Origin: Deinococcus marmoris
GTDB lineage: Bacteria; Deinococcota; Deinococci; Deinococcales; Deinococcaceae
Length of the DNA: 31,505 nucleotides
Reading direction: 5' to 3'
NCBI RefSeq assembly: GCF_001949125.1
Contig: NZ_MSTI01000030.1
Span: 1-31,505 of the forward strand
Shown here: positions 1 through 9,697 of the stretch, piece after piece
Numbering within the stretch: the stretch's first letter is position 1
Layout: each line of letters begins with the position of its first letter
The notes under the pieces: generated by a model
What the model was told of the DNA's origin: nothing
Seen by the model: only the letters and a program-made list of their open reading frames with translations
Databases searched by the model: none
Position numbers and translations under genes: made by a program

Positions 1-19
1 CCTTCCAATCGGAGTTTGT

Positions 20-907
20 ATGACCACGACACTAAACAAACCCGACGCGCGTGAAACTGCGGGCGATCCTCGCCCGCGCCGCCGCCTCAACACGCCGATG
101 CTGCTGGCCTACCTCGTGCTGACGGTGGGCATCGTGGTCACGCTGTTTCCCTTCATGTGGATGCTCCTGACCAGCCTCAAGAGCTTTCAGGAACTGTTCA
201 ACCTGAGCTTCCTGCCCGAATCGCCCACCCTGGACAACTACCGTCAGGTCCTGCTGGAAACCAAGTTCATCCAGTGGTTCGGCAACAGCCTGCTGGTGGC
301 CGGTGTGACCACCGCCACCGTGCTGTTCTTCGACTCGATGGTGGGCTACACCCTGGCCAAGTTCGACTTTCCCGGCAAGAACCTCATCTTCATCCTGATC
401 CTCTCCACGCTGATGATCCCCACCGAGATGCTGGTCATTCCGTGGTTCGTGGGTGTCAGCGACATTCACCTGACCCAGAGTGTGCCGGGGGCCTACTTTG
501 CGATCATGTTCCCCGGTCTGATGAGCGCGTTCGGGGTCTTTCTGATGCGGCAGTTCTTCGAGACGCTGCCCGATGACCTGCTGGAAGCGGCACGCATCGA
601 CGGCATGAGCGAATTCGGCATTTTCTGGCGGATCGCTTTGCCGCTGGTTCGCCCGGCGCTGGCCAGTCTGGCGATCTTCACCTTTCTGGGGAACTGGAAC
701 GCGTTCCTGTGGCCGCTGATCGTGATCCAGAGACCGGAGTTCCGCACGCTGCCGGTGGGCACCGCGCTGTTTAACGGGGAGGCGGGAACGCAGTGGGGGC
801 TGATCATGGCGGCCAGCAGTCTGGCGGTGATCCCGGTGCTGATCGTGTTCGCCATCTTCCAGAAACAGATCATCGAGGGCATCGTTCTGACCGGGATGAA
901 GGGATGA
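20..907 (+). CDS. Carbohydrate ABC transporter permease (MalG type)
   Basis: This is an inner-membrane permease subunit of a carbohydrate-uptake ABC transporter, 295 residues, the usual MalG-family length. The sequence shows about six hydrophobic segments, the first near residues 30-50. Near residues 190-215 it has the cytoplasmic EAA loop (EAARIDGMSEFGIFWRIALP), which docks on the ATPase subunit. The start ATG is preceded by GGAG with a 5-base spacer. The stop overlaps the next start as ATGA, so the deacetylase gene downstream is translationally coupled. The binding protein and partner permease would be expected upstream, outside the window. The substrate cannot be read from the sequence; the coupled deacetylase and kinase suggest an acetylated sugar or glycoside (inference). 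Confidence 0.93.
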   Translation: MTTTLNKPDARETAGDPRPRRRLNTPMLLAYLVLTVGIVVTLFPFMWMLLTSLKSFQELFNLSFLPESPTLDNYRQVLLETKFIQWFGNSLLVAGVTTATVLFFDSMVGYTLAKFDFPGKNLIFILILSTLMIPTEMLVIPWFVGVSDIHLTQSVPGAYFAIMFPGLMSAFGVFLMRQFFETLPDDLLEAARIDGMSEFGIFWRIALPLVRPALASLAIFTFLGNWNAFLWPLIVIQRPEFRTLPVGTALFNGEAGTQWGLIMAASSLAVIPVLIVFAIFQKQIIEGIVLTGMKG

Positions 908-1749
908 GCGCTGCGGCGTCTCTGCTGGCCGTCTTTGCCCATCCCGACGACGAGGCCCTGCGCTGCGGCGGAGCGCTGGCGCTGTACGCCGCACGCGGCG
1001 CGCAGGTTCACCTGATCTGCCTGACGCGCGGTGAGGCGGGCCGCAACACGGACCCCACCCTGGGCAACGTGGACCTGCCCACCCAGCGGGAGCAGGAACT
1101 CAAAGATGCCTGTCTTGCCCTGGGCATCCACCCACCCATTTTTCTCGGCTACCATGACAGCGGGCGGGGTGACCGGCTTCGCCGCGATGATCCCCTGGCC
1201 ACCATCAATGCCGACCTGACGGCGATGGAACGCCAGATTCTGGAAGTGATCGAGGCCACCCACCCTCAAATTATGCTGACCTTCGACCCACATGGCATGT
1301 ACGGCCATCCTGACCATCTGATCGCCCACCGCGTCGCCACCGCTGCCTATGCCAGCAGCGGGTTCCGGCAGGTGCGCGTTCAGCGGCTCTTTTACACGGT
1401 CCAGAGCCGTGAGGAAATGCTGCGCCTCCAGAGTGGACGTTCTCTCGGCGTGCTGGAGGGGCTGGAGCCGGAGACTTACGCGGTCTGCGACTGCACCATC
1501 GCCGCCCGGATTGACATCCGCGCCTACGCGGCACAGAAGCGGGCGGCCCTGTTCTCCCACCGCACCCAGACGGGTCCGCTCAGCACCCTGGGCACCCTCA
1601 GCGACGAGCAGTTCGCCCCGCTGATGGAGAGCGAGACCTTCAGCCTGGGCGGGATTCGCTCCTCGGTGCCCGAGTATCCGATGCACGATCTCTTTGCGGG
1701 CCTGAACGTCGAGTTCCGTCCTGCGGCACCGTCGGAGCGGCCTGCGTGA
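904..1749 (+). CDS. PIG-L family deacetylase
   Basis: This is a zinc-dependent N-deacetylase of the PIG-L/LmbE family, 281 residues. The metal-binding and catalytic motif AHPDDE lies at residues 12-17, and the second metal-ligand region HGMYGHPDH is near residue 130. Known members remove acetyl groups from GlcNAc-containing molecules, such as GlcNAc-inositol, GlcNAc-malate or chitobiose. The ATG at 904 overlaps the permease stop (ATGA), and the frame upstream of it only reads through the permease gene out of phase, so this start is preferred. The gene ends in a GTGA overlap with the kinase gene. A role in deacetylating an imported amino sugar is inferred from context; a bacillithiol-type BshB role cannot be excluded. 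Confidence 0.9.
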   Translation: MSAAASLLAVFAHPDDEALRCGGALALYAARGAQVHLICLTRGEAGRNTDPTLGNVDLPTQREQELKDACLALGIHPPIFLGYHDSGRGDRLRRDDPLATINADLTAMERQILEVIEATHPQIMLTFDPHGMYGHPDHLIAHRVATAAYASSGFRQVRVQRLFYTVQSREEMLRLQSGRSLGVLEGLEPETYAVCDCTIAARIDIRAYAAQKRAALFSHRTQTGPLSTLGTLSDEQFAPLMESETFSLGGIRSSVPEYPMHDLFAGLNVEFRPAAPSERPA

Positions 1750-2648
1750 CGCCGCGCGATCTGGTCATCCTGGGCAACATCAACGTGGACCTGATTCTCG
1801 GTCCCCTGGACGGCTGGCCTGGGCGCGGCACTGAAGTTCTGGTCGAGGAGTTGCAGTGGCGCGTCGGCGGGAATGCGGGCAACGCCGCCGCCGCCTGTGC
1901 GGCGCTGGGCACAGACCACGCTGTGATCAGCACGGCTGGGGATGATCTGGCCGGAAAGTGGCTTCAGCAACAGCTCCCTACCGGGCAGGTCACCTGGCTT
2001 CCCTGTGATGGACCAACCTCCGTGACCGTCGCCGTGACCCATTCAGACGGCGAACGGACCTTTATCACCCAGTTGGGGCATCTGGCGGCCCTGGCGTGGG
2101 CGGACCTGCGGCCCCACGTTCCCGCCAGCCGCTTTGCCCTGCTGGCCGGGGGCTTTCTCACGCCAGCCCTGCGCCGCGAGTACCCCGAAATATTGACCTG
2201 GTTCGGGCGCAGCGGGACACAGGTGGCCCTCGACATGGGCTGGCCCGATGGCGGCTACACCCCTGGACTGCGGCGGGAAGTGCTGTGCTGGCTGCCCCGA
2301 ACGCATCATCTGCTGATCAACGACCTCGAAGCGCTGGCCCTGACAGGCGAGACCGATCTGCGGTGCGCCGTGGAATGCCTCGCTTCCCACCTCCACCCGG
2401 ACGGCACCCTGGTGATCAAGCGGGGGGCCGAGGGCGTTTTGCTTCATCACGGCGGACAGGTCAGCACGCATGCAGCCCCGGCCATTCAGGTCAGCGATAC
2501 CGTCGGGGCCGGTGACATCTGGAACGCCGCGTACCTGGATGCCCTCAGCCGCGCAGAGGGGACAGAGGCCGCCGCTGGGTTTGCTGTGCAGGTTGCGTCC
2601 ACGGCTGTTTCCACCAGCCCCAGGCGTTACCTCGCCCCAGAGGGTTGA
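1746..2648 (+). CDS. PfkB family carbohydrate kinase
   Basis: This is a ribokinase/PfkB-family sugar kinase of 300 residues that phosphorylates a sugar or nucleoside with ATP. Visible signatures are the N-terminal glycine-rich region (GGNAGNAAAACAALG, about residues 38-52) and the C-terminal motif DTVGAGD near residues 255-261, which carries the catalytic Asp and the anion hole. The start is GTG in a GTGA overlap with the deacetylase stop, so three genes are chained by 4-base overlaps. The substrate is unknown. In context it would phosphorylate the sugar taken up and deacetylated by its neighbours (inference). No terminator is evident directly after it. Confidence 0.9.
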   Translation: MTPRDLVILGNINVDLILGPLDGWPGRGTEVLVEELQWRVGGNAGNAAAACAALGTDHAVISTAGDDLAGKWLQQQLPTGQVTWLPCDGPTSVTVAVTHSDGERTFITQLGHLAALAWADLRPHVPASRFALLAGGFLTPALRREYPEILTWFGRSGTQVALDMGWPDGGYTPGLRREVLCWLPRTHHLLINDLEALALTGETDLRCAVECLASHLHPDGTLVIKRGAEGVLLHHGGQVSTHAAPAIQVSDTVGAGDIWNAAYLDALSRAEGTEAAAGFAVQVASTAVSTSPRRYLAPEG

Positions 2649-2769
2649 AGTCGCCAGGAAGCCACGGCCTCCGATTGGCAGGTGTTGGGAACATTCTGTG
2701 AGCTGTCCCGATTCCTGCACGAAACAAGCGGAACCATTGACAACAACGTGGGGGGAACGTCTGGCCTGT

Positions 2770-2782
2770 TACCCTACCTTCC
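2770..2782 (+). promoter_or_regulatory. Candidate leaderless -10 box of the HAD gene
   Basis: TACCCT at 2770-2775 lies 7 bases before the ATG at 2783, the spacing expected for a leaderless transcript. No Shine-Dalgarno sequence is present. A perfect TTGACA occurs at 2737-2742 but is 27 bp from this box, too far to act as its -35. Confidence 0.35.
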
Positions 2783-3457
2783 ATGACCCCCACCGTCTTT
2801 CTGGACATGAACGAGACGCTGCTGGACCTCTCGGCACTGGACGGGCTGTTCTTCACGGCCTTCGGTGATCCGGGGGCCAGACCGCAGTGGTTTGGCCTGC
2901 TGCTGCAACTGGCCCTGACCCAGACCGTGCTGGGCGAATACCGTGATTTCACGGCACTGGGCGGGGCGGCCCTGACCGCACTGGGCGAGGCGCGCGGTCA
3001 GGATGTGCCTCAGCAGCTTCACTCCGAGCTGGCGACCGGCATGCGGATGTTGCCCGCTCACCCCGACACCCGTGAGGGCCTGGAAATTCTGCGTGCGGGC
3101 GGGGCGCGGCTGGTCTGCCTGACCAACAACCCACAGGCCGTGCTGGACGCCCAACTGGAAAACGCGGGCTTTGCCGATCTGGTAGACGGAGCGGTGTCGG
3201 TGGACCCTGGCCGGATGCTCAAGCCGGGGCGGGCGGCCTACGAATACGGCCTGTCGCGCACAGGCGCACATGCCCACGAAAGCTGGCTGCTGGCGGCGCA
3301 CGGCTGGGACATTGCGGGGGCAAAGGCGGCGGGCCTACACACAGCTTTCGTGGAACGCCCCGGTCAGGCCCAGAACCCGCTGATGCGCGCCGATATTTCC
3401 GGGCCGCTGCCCACCGTGGCCCGCGCGCTGATCGGACGGTTGGGCGGGCAGGCGTGA
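2783..3457 (+). CDS. HAD-superfamily hydrolase, haloacid dehalogenase type II-like
   Basis: A 224-residue HAD-fold hydrolase. Motif I is DMNET with the nucleophilic Asp at residue 8; the residue two positions later is Asn rather than the Asp typical of HAD phosphatases. Motif II is LTNN near residue 115, motif III is the Lys of LKPG near residue 150, and motif IV is HGWDIAGAKAAGL near residue 175. The AAHGWDIAGA form resembles 2-haloacid dehalogenases more than phosphatases, but the substrate cannot be stated. A -10-like TACCCT 7 bases before the ATG suggests a leaderless transcript. The stop overlaps the following YwbE-like gene in GTGA. Confidence 0.87.
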   Translation: MTPTVFLDMNETLLDLSALDGLFFTAFGDPGARPQWFGLLLQLALTQTVLGEYRDFTALGGAALTALGEARGQDVPQQLHSELATGMRMLPAHPDTREGLEILRAGGARLVCLTNNPQAVLDAQLENAGFADLVDGAVSVDPGRMLKPGRAAYEYGLSRTGAHAHESWLLAAHGWDIAGAKAAGLHTAFVERPGQAQNPLMRADISGPLPTVARALIGRLGGQA

Positions 3458-3660
3458 TTCCAGCCCGGTCCCAGATTCGTGCCGGCCTGGATGTGGACAT
3501 CGTTCAGAAGCACCACCAGCGCAGCGGAGATCTGACTCGCGGCGTGGTGGCGCAACTGCTGACTTCCTCTGCCGCACACCCGCATGGCATCAAGGTCCGG
3601 CTGACCACGGGCGAGGTGGGGCGCGTTCAGGCGCTGGTCATCCCGGACGCGGGCGGGTGA
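3454..3660 (+). CDS. YwbE family protein (DUF2196)
   Basis: A 68-residue protein of the YwbE family, function unknown. The family pattern is clear: GLDVDIVQKHHQRSGDLTRG near residues 11-30, then a SAAHPHGIKVRL-type segment and a GEVGRVQAL ending, probably a small beta-rich fold. The length matches the family. The GTG start overlaps the stop of the HAD hydrolase gene (GTGA), so the two are translationally coupled. No role beyond family membership can be inferred. Confidence 0.85.
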   Translation: MIPARSQIRAGLDVDIVQKHHQRSGDLTRGVVAQLLTSSAAHPHGIKVRLTTGEVGRVQALVIPDAGG

Positions 3661-3694
3661 GCGAACTGAACAGACCTTCTGGAGCCTGGTTTCC

Positions 3695-3934
3695 TTAGCC
3701 CTGCGCCCGCCGACGGGGCAGCGTAATGCCCAGCCCCAGCAACAGGCCCCCGATCACTGCCAGCGCGTAGGTGATCAGCACGTTGTTCAGTGGGCTGGGA
3801 AAGCTGGTAGAGCGGTTGGCGTTGGCCACGGCGTGAAGCTGGTTGATGTCGATCACGTCCTTGCCCAGCAGCAGCAGCGAAACGACGAAGACGACAAGGC
3901 CCAGCGCCACGACGATGCGGGAAACGATTTTCAT
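3695..3934 (-). CDS. Small two-TM membrane protein, function unknown
   Basis: A 79-residue hypothetical membrane protein. The first hydrophobic segment covers about residues 5-25 (IVVALGLVVFVVSLLLLG) and the second about residues 51-70 (ITYALAVIGGLLLGLGI), followed by a basic tail RRRAQG that should stay in the cytoplasm. The loop between them is about 25 residues, presumably periplasmic. TAAGAT lies 6 bases before the ATG with CTGACG 18 bp further upstream, fitting a leaderless promoter divergent from sucA. It converges on the YwbE gene. The family was not recognised. Confidence 0.65.
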   Translation of the reverse strand: MKIVSRIVVALGLVVFVVSLLLLGKDVIDINQLHAVANANRSTSFPSPLNNVLITYALAVIGGLLLGLGITLPRRRAQG

Positions 3935-3940
3935 ACCCGT

Positions 3941-3970
3941 ATCTTACGGGCTGGCCTGTCACCCCGTCAG
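3941..3970 (-). promoter_or_regulatory. Candidate promoter of the small membrane protein
   Basis: Read on the minus strand, CTGACG, an 18-bp spacer and TAAGAT end 6 bases before the ATG at 3934. The short distance and the lack of a ribosome binding site fit a leaderless transcript. Confidence 0.35.
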
Positions 3971-4049
3971 GGACCCCCCGCCCCCCCACTTCACGGGGGC
4001 TTCAGAGGGCACCTTTCAGCGGCGGCAGCGGGGTATGCTGGAAGGCGTT

Positions 4050-6893
<2,844 letters not shown>

Positions 6894-6956
6894 ACTGGGG
6901 ATAAGGAAGGGGGCCGGAGTGGAGGATGCTTCGGCTCTGTTTCGTTTTGGATGAAT

Positions 6957-6985
6957 GGGGCTTCCACGTTTTAGCCCCTCTGTTT
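6957..6985 (+). terminator. Possible terminator after sucA
   Basis: GGGGCT (6957-6962) pairs with AGCCCC (6973-6978) across a 10-base loop and is followed by a T-rich TCTGTTT. The stem is only 6 bp and the T-tract is interrupted, so the call is tentative. Confidence 0.35.
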
Positions 6986-7010
6986 GGCAGCCCTGCAATT
7001 CCGACTATGT

Positions 7011-7059
7011 GGGGCAACCTTTGGGGGAGCTGGCGGCGAAGCCGACTGAGGGGTTAACC
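7011..7059. repeat. REP-like intergenic palindromic element
   Basis: In the 264-bp gap between sucA and sthA, a G-rich segment (GGGGGAGCTGGC) faces GCCGACTGAGGGG around the centre GGCGAA. The form, AGCTGGC...GCCGACT flanked by G-runs with AACC/GGTT near the ends, resembles intergenic repeats seen in several bacterial genomes. Only one copy is visible here, so repetition cannot be shown. Confidence 0.35.
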
Positions 7060-7157
7060 GCAAGCACCCACCCCGCAACCTCCATACAAATCCCCACCGT
7101 CCCCTGGTGATAGCCTGCCCGTGATTCAAAAATCCAGCCCGGTCCCGCGAGGTGTTC

Positions 7158-8672
7158 ATGACGCATGAAGCAGTCCTTCCGCCCGATGTCGCCGCTGCCC
7201 CTGCCGACTTTACCTATGACCTGCTGGTAATCGGCTCCGGCCCCGGCGGGCAGCGTGCGGCGATTCAGGCGGCCAAGCTGGGCAAGAAAGTGGCCGTGGT
7301 GGAGCGCAAGGCGGTGGTGGGTGGCGTCTGCACGAACACCGGAACCATCCCCTCGAAGACCTTCCGCGAGGCGATCATGCATCTCAGCGGCTACAACGAG
7401 CGCGGGCTGTACGGCGCGAGCTACAGCGTCAAGGACGATATCGGCGTCGAGGATTTGCTGCGCCGCACCACCAGCGTGATCGGCCACGAGCTGGACGTGG
7501 TGCGCGCCCAACTGCACCGCAACCGCGTGGAGGTCATCTCTGCCGAGGCCAGTTTTATCGGCCCGCACACGCTGCGGCTGCGCGACGTGCGCGGCAAGAA
7601 TACGGGCGACTCCTGGCGCGACGTGACCGCCCGCCAGATCGTGATTGCGGTGGGGACCAAGGCGGCGCGCGATCCGGGCATTCCCTTTGACGGCAAACGC
7701 ATCCTGATCAGCGACGACATTCTGGATTTAACAGAGCTGCCGCGCACGGTGGCGGTGATCGGCGGCGGCGTGATCGGCTGCGAGTACGCCAGCATGTTCG
7801 CCGCGCTGGGCGTGCGCGTCACGCTGATCGACAAGCGCCCGCGCCTGCTGGACTTCATCGACCACGAGATCACTGACATTCTTGCTTACCAGCTTCGCCA
7901 GAACCGCATGACCCTGCGGCTGGGCGAGGCGGTTCACAAGGTTGAAAAGGTGCAGGGCGCACGGTGCGAGCAGGTGCGGATCGTCCTGGCGAGCGGCAAG
8001 GAAGTCACCTCCGATCTGGTGCTGTATTCCATCGGGCGCATCGGGGCCACCGCGCGGCTGAATCTGGAGGCGGCGGGCCTGAGCGCCGATTCACGCGGGC
8101 GCATCGACGTGAACGCCCATTACCAGACCGCCGTGCCGCACATCTACGCGGTGGGCGACGTGATCGGCTTTCCGTCCCTCGCCAGCGTGAGCATGGAGCA
8201 GGGCCGACTGGCTGCCTGCCACGCCTACGGTGTTCCCACCCAGAGCGTCCCCGAACTGTTTCCCTACGGCATCTACACCATTCCCGAGATCAGCACGGTG
8301 GGCAAGAACGAGGAAGAGTTGACGCAGGCTGGCGTGCCCTACGAGATCGGCAAGGCGCAGTACCGCGAGATCGCGCGCGGGCAGATCATCGGGGACGAGC
8401 AAGGCACGCTGAAGCTGATCTTCAACATGGATACGCGCGAACTGCTGGGCGTGCATATCATCGGCACGGGCGCAAGCGAGCTGATTCACATCGGGCAGGC
8501 GGTGATGGCCTTTGGCGGCACGGTGGATTACTTCGTGAACACGGTTTTCAATTACCCCACCCTGGCCGAGTGCTATAAGACCGCCGCGTTTGACGGCATC
8601 AACCGCCTGGGCAGCGCCCCCACGCTGGAGCCGAAGCTGGAACCGGTGCGGGAAGTGGGGGTGGTGGTGTGA
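7158..8672 (+). CDS. sthA: Soluble pyridine nucleotide transhydrogenase
   Basis: A 504-residue FAD enzyme that interconverts NADPH + NAD+ and NADP+ + NADH in the cytoplasm. It has the FAD motif GSGPGG at residues 27-32 and a second dinucleotide fold VIGGGVIGCEYASMF near residue 200. The redox disulfide of dihydrolipoamide dehydrogenases (CxxxxC) is replaced: Cys58 is kept but the second position is Thr63 (CTNTGT). The C-terminus reads VFNYPTLAECY rather than HAHPTLSE. Both points favour SthA over the E3 subunit, despite the place next to sucA. The start ATG 7158 has GAGG 5 bases upstream; an in-frame GTG at 7152 is less likely. Confidence 0.92.
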   Translation: MTHEAVLPPDVAAAPADFTYDLLVIGSGPGGQRAAIQAAKLGKKVAVVERKAVVGGVCTNTGTIPSKTFREAIMHLSGYNERGLYGASYSVKDDIGVEDLLRRTTSVIGHELDVVRAQLHRNRVEVISAEASFIGPHTLRLRDVRGKNTGDSWRDVTARQIVIAVGTKAARDPGIPFDGKRILISDDILDLTELPRTVAVIGGGVIGCEYASMFAALGVRVTLIDKRPRLLDFIDHEITDILAYQLRQNRMTLRLGEAVHKVEKVQGARCEQVRIVLASGKEVTSDLVLYSIGRIGATARLNLEAAGLSADSRGRIDVNAHYQTAVPHIYAVGDVIGFPSLASVSMEQGRLAACHAYGVPTQSVPELFPYGIYTIPEISTVGKNEEELTQAGVPYEIGKAQYREIARGQIIGDEQGTLKLIFNMDTRELLGVHIIGTGASELIHIGQAVMAFGGTVDYFVNTVFNYPTLAECYKTAAFDGINRLGSAPTLEPKLEPVREVGVVV

Positions 8673-9319
8673 GCGAGAAAATGCAGTTGGTCATTGATGG
8701 CGATTCAGTTGCCTTCAAACAGTCAGCGGGTTTTGAATTCCGCTTAAATCTCAGTGAGTTTCCAGACTTGGTTAAGGCGCATCTTGCAAAGGTCAAACCC
8801 ACCGCGAACACCAAAAGCACTCAGGCTTGCGAATCACTTGGGGCGGAAGTTCTGGAGAAAGATTTCGAGTGGGAATTTTTAAAGCCATTCATCCGCGATG
8901 TTTGTCGTTGGGGCGGGTTCGCTCTAATATATGCGAAAGTTCTTAACGAGAAGTGAAAGCCAGAGGAAAGGATTCCTCCAAGATTCTTAGCTGCTCATAA
9001 TTTTATGAATGAGAGTAATCAGCGCATTGATCTCGCAATAAAGGAGGTAGTAGATATACCGGGCCTGGGAATTTCGTTCGGTTCTAAGCATCTCCGCTTT
9101 CTGTACCCTGAATTTTGTCCAGTTCTTGACGTGAACACAGTCAAATTAGGCTATGAGCAGACGCCACAGGGCTATCAAAAATTCGCCCAGGATTGCCGAT
9201 TGATCGCCAACACCTTAACCGAACGAGGAACACCCAACCCCTTCCCAGAACGTCCTAAAAAATGGTTCGTCAGCGACATTGATATGGCCCTATTTGCCCG
9301 TCTGAGTGGCTGGAAGTAA
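8669..9319 (+). pseudogene. Unknown protein gene interrupted by an in-frame TGA
   Basis: Two open segments (8669-8956, 95 codons, and 9005-9319) lie in the same frame, and the 48 bases between them are open too (reading KPEERIPPRFLAAHNF). One TGA at 8954-8956 is the only interruption of an otherwise 216-codon gene. It follows ...YAKVLNEK, so a TGG (Trp) to TGA change would explain it. The 5' half has FIRDVCRWGGFALIYAKVL; the 3' half has DIPGLGISFGSKHLRFLYP and CPVLDVN, faintly like the helix-hairpin-helix region of OGG/HhH-GPD proteins (weak inference). The segment is clearly AT-richer than its neighbours and uses codons such as TTA, ATA and AAA, suggesting acquisition. The first start is GTG overlapping the sthA stop; an ATG at 8681 is an alternative. 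Confidence 0.7.
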
Positions 9320-9346
9320 ACCTCACTCACCTAAAAGGAGATTCAA

Positions 9347-9649
9347 ATGATCCTGTCCCACGGAACACTGACCGCCCCCGAAGCCCACGCCGACGCCACC
9401 CGCCAGATGCTGCGCCAGATCGCGCAGGCCACCCGTCAGGAAACGGGCTGTCAGCTTTATCTGGTCTCGGAGAATCTGGAAACGCCGGGCCATTTCGTCA
9501 TCACCGAGCAGTGGGCCAGCATGGAGGACATGCAAACCCATCTGGCGCTGCCTGCCGTGGGCGAGGCCATCGCCGCCGTACACGGCATGGGCATCACGGA
9601 CCTGACCATCACGGCCTGGGAGGCGGGAACGCAGACACAGATCATGTAA
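9347..9649 (+). CDS. Putative quinol monooxygenase, ABM domain
   Basis: A 100-residue protein with the antibiotic-biosynthesis-monooxygenase (dimeric alpha+beta barrel) pattern: an N-terminal strand and helix (ADATRQMLRQIAQATRQETGC), a central GHFVITEQWASMEDMQTHLA and a C-terminal strand DLTITAWE. Relatives include YgiN-type quinol monooxygenases and many proteins of unknown substrate. A strong Shine-Dalgarno AGGAG at 9336-9340 lies 6 bases before the ATG, unlike many neighbours that look leaderless. GC content returns to the chromosomal level here, after the AT-rich segment upstream. Confidence 0.82.
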   Translation: MILSHGTLTAPEAHADATRQMLRQIAQATRQETGCQLYLVSENLETPGHFVITEQWASMEDMQTHLALPAVGEAIAAVHGMGITDLTITAWEAGTQTQIM

Positions 9650-9697
9650 AGCGTGCGCTGAAAACACTCTGGGCGGCGGGATGTGCCACCATAAAGC

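Noticed and set aside
2737..2742. Perfect TTGACA as the -35 of the HAD gene
   Set aside because: It is 27 bp from the TACCCT box, and no usable -10 lies 16-18 bp downstream of it.
7158..8672. Dihydrolipoamide dehydrogenase (lpd) next to sucA
   Set aside because: The second redox Cys is Thr and the C-terminus lacks HAHPTLSE; SthA fits better.
8669..9319. Two separate small genes
   Set aside because: Both parts and the bases between them share one frame, and the second part has no ribosome binding site, so one gene interrupted by TGA is simpler.
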